Part shown: one piece after another, positions 59,993 to 64,000 of the stretch
Numbering within the stretch: position 1 is the stretch's first letter
Layout: every line of letters begins with the position of its first letter
DNA from: Hymenobacter fodinae
GTDB lineage: Bacteria > Bacteroidota > Bacteroidia > Cytophagales > Hymenobacteraceae
DNA length: 64,000 bases
Assembly: GCF_004745825.1 (NCBI RefSeq)
Contig: NZ_SRLA01000002.1
Location: forward strand, 1,531,967 to 1,595,966
Direction: 5' to 3'
Translations under genes and position numbers: made by a program
The notes under the pieces: generated by a model
Told to the model about the DNA's origin: nothing
What the model saw: the letters and a program-made list of their open reading frames with translations, nothing else
Databases searched by the model: none

Positions 59993-62473
59993 TTATTTCG
60001 CTTTGGGAGCGGCCTTCTTGGTAGCAGTGCCAGCGGCTTTTTTAGCGGCTGGCTTCTTAGCAGCTGATTTTTTAGCCGCCGGAGCCTTTTTAGCAGGCTT
60101 GTCGGCGGTGTCATCAGCAGCGGGGGCAGCTTTCTTAGCGCCGAAACGGCCTCCTTTCGCGGGCTTATCGGGCGTGGCAGCGGCTAGCTCTAAGCAGCGC
60201 TCCAGCGTGAGGCTGGTTGGCTCCTCGCCCTTCGGAATCTTAACGTTCTTTTTGCCTACTACTATGTAGGGTCCGAAGCGACCATTGAGCACCTGCACCT
60301 CTGGGTTCTCCGCAAACTCCTTTATGAGGCGCTCCGCATCAGCTTTGCGCTTAGCCTCAATCAAATCAATTGCTTCCTGGGCCGTAATGGTGTGCGGGTC
60401 TTGCTCCTTGGTGAGCGAGTAAAACTTGCTGTCGTGCCGGATATATGGACCAAACCGGCCCAGCGCCGCCGTCATGTCCTTCTCCTCAAACTGGCCTACA
60501 ATGCGTGGCAGTTTAAACAAATCCAGGGCTTCTTCCAGGGTAATGTTCTCAATGAATTGCCCTTTCCGCAGGCTAGCATATACCGCTTTTTCCTCCGAGC
60601 CTTCCTGAGGTTCAATCTGCACGTAAGGACCGAAGCGGCCCAGACGCGCTGTGATTTTCTGGCCAGTGTCGGGGTGAGTACCAATAACACGGGTGCTACC
60701 TAACGTGCTGCGCTCAATATCCTGGCCACGCTCCACGGTCTCGTGGAAGGTGCCGTAGAAGCCAGCCAGCATATCAGTCCACTGCTCGTGGCCGTTGGCA
60801 ATCTGGTCGAACTCATCTTCCACCTTGGCCGTGAATTGGTAATCCACAATCACGGGGAAATGCTCCACTAGGAAGTCGTTAACCACCATAGCCGTGTCCG
60901 TTGGGAACAGCTTGGCCTTATCAGCCCCGTAGGTTTCGGTTTTCACCTCCGTCTTCACGGTGTCGCCATCCAGCGTCAGCACTCGGTACTTGCGCTCCTT
61001 GCCTTCGCGCGAGTCTTTTTCAACGTAGCCTCGCTTTTGAATAGTGCTGATGGTAGGTGCATAGGTGGAAGGACGACCAATTCCCATTTCCTCCATTTTC
61101 TTCACCAATGAAGCTTCTGTGTAGCGCGCCGCCGGGGAGGCAAAGCGCTCTGTTGCGCGCAGTTGCTGTAGGGGCAGCACCTGGCCTACCGACAATGGCG
61201 GCAGCCCACGTGAGAACGTCGATTCCGTGGGCGTCTCATCCTGCACTTCTTCGTCTTTCGACTCCGAATAAGCTTTCAAAAAGCCCTCAAAGGTGATAAC
61301 CTCCCCCGTAGCCGTAAGCAGCGTGCCCGGCTGGGTACTAATGCTGATAGAAGCCACCGTGCGCTCAATTACGGCATCAGCCATCTGTGAAGCCATGGCC
61401 CTCTTCCGGATCAGGTCATAGAGGCGCTGCTCCTGCGAATCAGCACCCGCTTTCACGAGTGAAAAATCGGTGGGCCGAATTGCTTCGTGCGCTTCTTGAG
61501 CTGAAGCTGATTTCGTCTTGAATTGGCGCGTTTGTGCGTACTCGGGTCCGTAGGCCCGGCTGATTTCGTCCTTGGCGGCGGCCAGTGCATCCTGTGAAAG
61601 ATTCACCGAGTCCGTCCGCATGTAGCTGATCTTACCCGCTTCGTACAGCTTCTGCGCCACGCTCATGGTCTGCGCCACCGAGAAGCCCAGCTTGCGCGAG
61701 GCTTCTTGCTGCAGGGTAGAAGTAGTAAAAGGCGGAGCTGGGCTACGCTTGCCCGGCTTCTTCTCTAAGTTTTCAATCGAATAAGAAGCACCAATGCAAC
61801 GCTCTAAAAAAGCCTGAGTTTCCTCATTCGTTTTAAAGCGCGTGGGCAATTCCGCTTCTAGCACAGCACCCCGGCCGGCGTCGAACTTAGCCACCACACG
61901 ATAAGCCGAGGACGACTTAAACTGGTTGATCTCCCGCTCACGCTCCACTACCAAGCGCACCGCAACCGATTGTACCCGACCGGCGGAAAGACCAGCTTTT
62001 ACTTTCTTCCAGAGTACGGGCGAAAGCTCAAACCCCACCAGGCGGTCGAGCACACGTCGGGCCTGCTGCGCATTCACCAGGTCCAGGTTGATTTCCCGGG
62101 GCGTATCAATGGCGTGCAGGATAGCATTCTTGGTAATTTCCCGGAATACAATGCGGCGAGTTTTGTCGTTGCTTAGGTTAAGCGTTTCCGATAAGTGCCA
62201 CGAAATAGCTTCTCCTTCCCGGTCATCGTCACTTGCTAGCCATACCATTTCAGCCTCCTTCGCAAGCTTCTTCAGTTGGCTGATGACATCCCGTTTATCC
62301 GCGGAAACGACATAGGTAGGCTTGAATCCATTGGCAATATCAATGGCATTATTGTCCTTGGGTAAGTCGCGGACGTGGCCGAAGCTAGATTTAACCACGA
62401 AGTCCTTTCCGAGGTAGCCTTCAATGGTTTTGGCTTTGGCCGGAGACTCTACTATGACTAGATTTTTGACCAT
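59993..62473 (-). CDS. topA: DNA topoisomerase I
   Basis: Start MVKNLVIVESPAKAKTIEGYL (62473); a further in-frame ATG at 62557 adds an unlikely Arg/Ser leader. The Toprim domain shows ASDDDREGEAISWHL and the catalytic Tyr is in SYMRTDSVNLS. Four C-terminal ribbon-like repeats follow (GRFGPYVQIEPQ, GRFGPYIRHDS, GRFGPYIVVGK), then a long Lys/Ala/Pro tail (AKKAPAAKKSAAKKPAAKKA). This tail type is common in Bacteroidetes TopA and binds DNA or RNA polymerase. Relaxes negative supercoils. Confidence 0.96.
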   Translation of the reverse strand: MVKNLVIVESPAKAKTIEGYLGKDFVVKSSFGHVRDLPKDNNAIDIANGFKPTYVVSADKRDVISQLKKLAKEAEMVWLASDDDREGEAISWHLSETLNLSNDKTRRIVFREITKNAILHAIDTPREINLDLVNAQQARRVLDRLVGFELSPVLWKKVKAGLSAGRVQSVAVRLVVEREREINQFKSSSAYRVVAKFDAGRGAVLEAELPTRFKTNEETQAFLERCIGASYSIENLEKKPGKRSPAPPFTTSTLQQEASRKLGFSVAQTMSVAQKLYEAGKISYMRTDSVNLSQDALAAAKDEISRAYGPEYAQTRQFKTKSASAQEAHEAIRPTDFSLVKAGADSQEQRLYDLIRKRAMASQMADAVIERTVASISISTQPGTLLTATGEVITFEGFLKAYSESKDEEVQDETPTESTFSRGLPPLSVGQVLPLQQLRATERFASPAARYTEASLVKKMEEMGIGRPSTYAPTISTIQKRGYVEKDSREGKERKYRVLTLDGDTVKTEVKTETYGADKAKLFPTDTAMVVNDFLVEHFPVIVDYQFTAKVEDEFDQIANGHEQWTDMLAGFYGTFHETVERGQDIERSTLGSTRVIGTHPDTGQKITARLGRFGPYVQIEPQEGSEEKAVYASLRKGQFIENITLEEALDLFKLPRIVGQFEEKDMTAALGRFGPYIRHDSKFYSLTKEQDPHTITAQEAIDLIEAKRKADAERLIKEFAENPEVQVLNGRFGPYIVVGKKNVKIPKGEEPTSLTLERCLELAAATPDKPAKGGRFGAKKAAPAADDTADKPAKKAPAAKKSAAKKPAAKKAAGTATKKAAPKAK

Positions 62474-62739
62474 ATAGGGGTGCGAGTGACTGCTAACGCT
62501 AAAGCTGTTCCTACTTGGAAAACGGCAGCCACGGCGTAAAGTTGAATTTTGCCGCAAAGATGCTGGAATAATCCATTGCAGCGCTGAAGCCGTTGCAAAT
62601 AAGGGTAGCTAGGTATACTATAAGGAGTAAGGAAGTGAGTTGGTTCAACCGGTTGTGTGTCGCAAGTAGCTAAGTACTCGCTACTTAGTGTTTTTGTGGA
62701 AGTTTTTTGTGGGATAGGTGGCTAAAAAGCTGCATTTAC

Positions 62740-62747
62740 TACCTTTG
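62740..62747 (+). promoter_or_regulatory. -7 element before the poly-HAMP gene
   Basis: TACCTTTG fits TAnnTTTG exactly. A TTTG lies 30 bp further up (62706-62709), too far for a normal -33 box, so only the -7 is proposed. Confidence 0.55.
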
Positions 62748-62825
62748 TAAGTCTTGGAACTCGTCCACCCGATGTTCCGTTTGTGCACCGCCTCATCTCA
62801 GAGGTTTCGCCACTACTCCTCGTTT

Positions 62826-64000
62826 ATGGCCTCAGCTAAGATGCCCAAGAACACCCGTCCGGAAGCCGACGCCCCGGAAACCCTAGATACGTTGGCTTCT
62901 GCGCCAGCTACCAACGGCTCCATGCCGCCCTTACGTCCTTCCGATAACTCCACGCGCAAGCGTGGCAGCAGTCCGCACCTAAGCTCAACTGCCGATTCTG
63001 ATTACGTGAATGAGCAGCTGAACAGGGTGCTGTACGCACTTGATGCCTTTAAGAAAGGCGACGTATCGGTGCGGCTCACGAAGCAGAACGATGACATCTT
63101 TGCTGAAATAGCCGAGGCCTACAACTCCATGGTGGAGATGATTGGTGGGGTAGGAGGCGAAGTGTCGCGCATTTCGAAGGTGGCTGGGGTAGAGGGTAAC
63201 CTCAAAGCCCGCGCCTCAGCGGATAATGCCGCCGGCTTCTGGCGCGACATGATCAATAACATCAATGGGCTGGTGGACAGCATTGCCGTTCCGGTACTGG
63301 AAGTAGGCAAAGTACTGAAGAACATCAGCAAGGGTAACCTGGACGAAACCTTCCAGATTCCTGTATCGGGTGACTTCAAGGTGATGGCCGAAACCATCAA
63401 CAAAACGATTGATAACCTGAACCTGTTTGCCGGCGAGGTAACCCGTGTGGCGCAGGAAGTAGGTACGGAGGGTAAGCTTGGTGGACAAGCTTCCGTACCG
63501 AACGTAGGCGGTATCTGGAAGGAGCTGACGGACAACGTAAACTACATGGCCTCAAACCTGACCTCTCAGGTGCGAGACATTGCCAATGTAGCCACGGCCG
63601 TAGCGAAGGGTGACCTAACGCAGAAAATCACGGTAGACGTAAAGGGCGAGCTGCTGCAGCTGAAGCAGAACCTAAACCAGATGGTGGACTCGCTCAACCT
63701 GTTTGCCGGCGAGGTAACCCGTGTGGCGCAGGAAGTAGGCACTGAGGGTAAACTCGGCGGCCAAGCCGTGGTGCCAAACGTGGGTGGAGTATGGAAACAA
63801 CTCACCGACAATGTAAACACGATGGCCTCGAACCTGACCCTGCAGGTGCGAGATATTGCTAACGTAGCCACGGCCGTAGCGAAGGGTGACCTAACGCAGA
63901 AAATCACGGTAGACGTAAAGGGCGAGCTGCTGCAGCTGAAGCAGAACCTAAACCAGATGGTGGACTCGCTCAACCTGTTTGCCGGCGAGGTAACCCGTGT
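62826..64000 (+). CDS. Poly-HAMP signalling protein, probable histidine kinase (partial)
   Basis: Start [15 protein letters not shown] (62826) is chosen; in-frame ATGs at 62772 and 62841 are alternatives. After a ~65-residue low-complexity region, HAMP-like units repeat every 92 residues: [20 protein letters not shown], then [19 protein letters not shown] and [20 protein letters not shown]. The unit corresponds to an exact 276-bp DNA period. Such poly-HAMP chains are found in group III hybrid histidine kinases (Nik1/Hog-type, which sense osmotic stress). Its kinase part would lie right of the window. Confidence 0.88.
   Translation, partial: MASAKMPKNTRPEADAPETLDTLASAPATNGSMPPLRPSDNSTRKRGSSPHLSSTADSDYVNEQLNRVLYALDAFKKGDVSVRLTKQNDDIFAEIAEAYNSMVEMIGGVGGEVSRISKVAGVEGNLKARASADNAAGFWRDMINNINGLVDSIAVPVLEVGKVLKNISKGNLDETFQIPVSGDFKVMAETINKTIDNLNLFAGEVTRVAQEVGTEGKLGGQASVPNVGGIWKELTDNVNYMASNLTSQVRDIANVATAVAKGDLTQKITVDVKGELLQLKQNLNQMVDSLNLFAGEVTRVAQEVGTEGKLGGQAVVPNVGGVWKQLTDNVNTMASNLTLQVRDIANVATAVAKGDLTQKITVDVKGELLQLKQNLNQMVDSLNLFAGEVTR

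Noticed and set aside
63421..64000. Mobile element or assembly error for the 276-bp repeats
   Set aside because: The period is a multiple of three, keeps the frame and matches known poly-HAMP proteins; an assembly error cannot be excluded but is not needed.

Overview
The window is a piece of a Bacteroidetes chromosome, most likely Cytophagales and probably Hymenobacter-like. That placement is inferred from TAnnTTTG-type promoters, weak Shine-Dalgarno use and the housekeeping proteins. It is interrupted by one apparently complete temperate phage of about 38.6 kb.

Left flank (1-1017): the 5' part of a BatA/B-like von Willebrand factor A membrane protein, then tRNA-Ser(GCU) with a very clear promoter. 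The 3' end of this tRNA is the phage attachment site. A 13-bp core is repeated at 1005-1017 and 39586-39598. Just outside the right copy lie tRNA-Pro(UGG) and tRNA-Arg(UCU), so the prophage appears to split a tRNA cluster.

Prophage (1005-39598): nearly all genes lie on the minus strand and read right to left. At the right end are a tyrosine integrase, a long repressor (two helix-turn-helix domains plus an S24 peptidase domain) and a second Xre regulator, all on the plus strand. These face a minus-strand early operon across a dyad-rich operator. The early operon holds an excisionase-like protein, several unknowns, a lambda-O-like initiator, a DnaB helicase, a ParB-like protein and a phage sigma factor. 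The initiator gene carries five iterons spaced exactly 22 bp apart next to an AT-rich stretch, a convincing replication origin. The late region is HNH nuclease, terminase, neck and tail genes, tape measure, ClpP-type prohead protease, capsid, portal and tail fibres, an unusual order. It ends in seven tiny tandem genes, six of which share a Tyr-x-Pro-aromatic motif; I do not recognise them. Plus-strand cargo genes (a small DNA-binding-like protein, a lipoprotein and two unknown proteins) interrupt the late operon. No sheath gene is seen, which suggests a siphovirus. No endolysin is recognisable; 32-aa and 57-aa membrane peptides are the only holin-like candidates.

Right flank (39599-64000): a phage-type gene outside the prophage, a decayed esterase fragment, a five-PAS histidine kinase, an SDR oxidoreductase next to an AraC regulator, gyrB, a RidA protein, ppk1 and ppx convergent on a strong shared terminator, a 1241-residue phosphoesterase with a barrel-like C-terminus, a YdjM-like membrane protein, a CobB-type sirtuin, a DUF4846 protein, topA and the start of a poly-HAMP signalling protein. 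The last gene carries 276-bp repeats that are almost identical in DNA.
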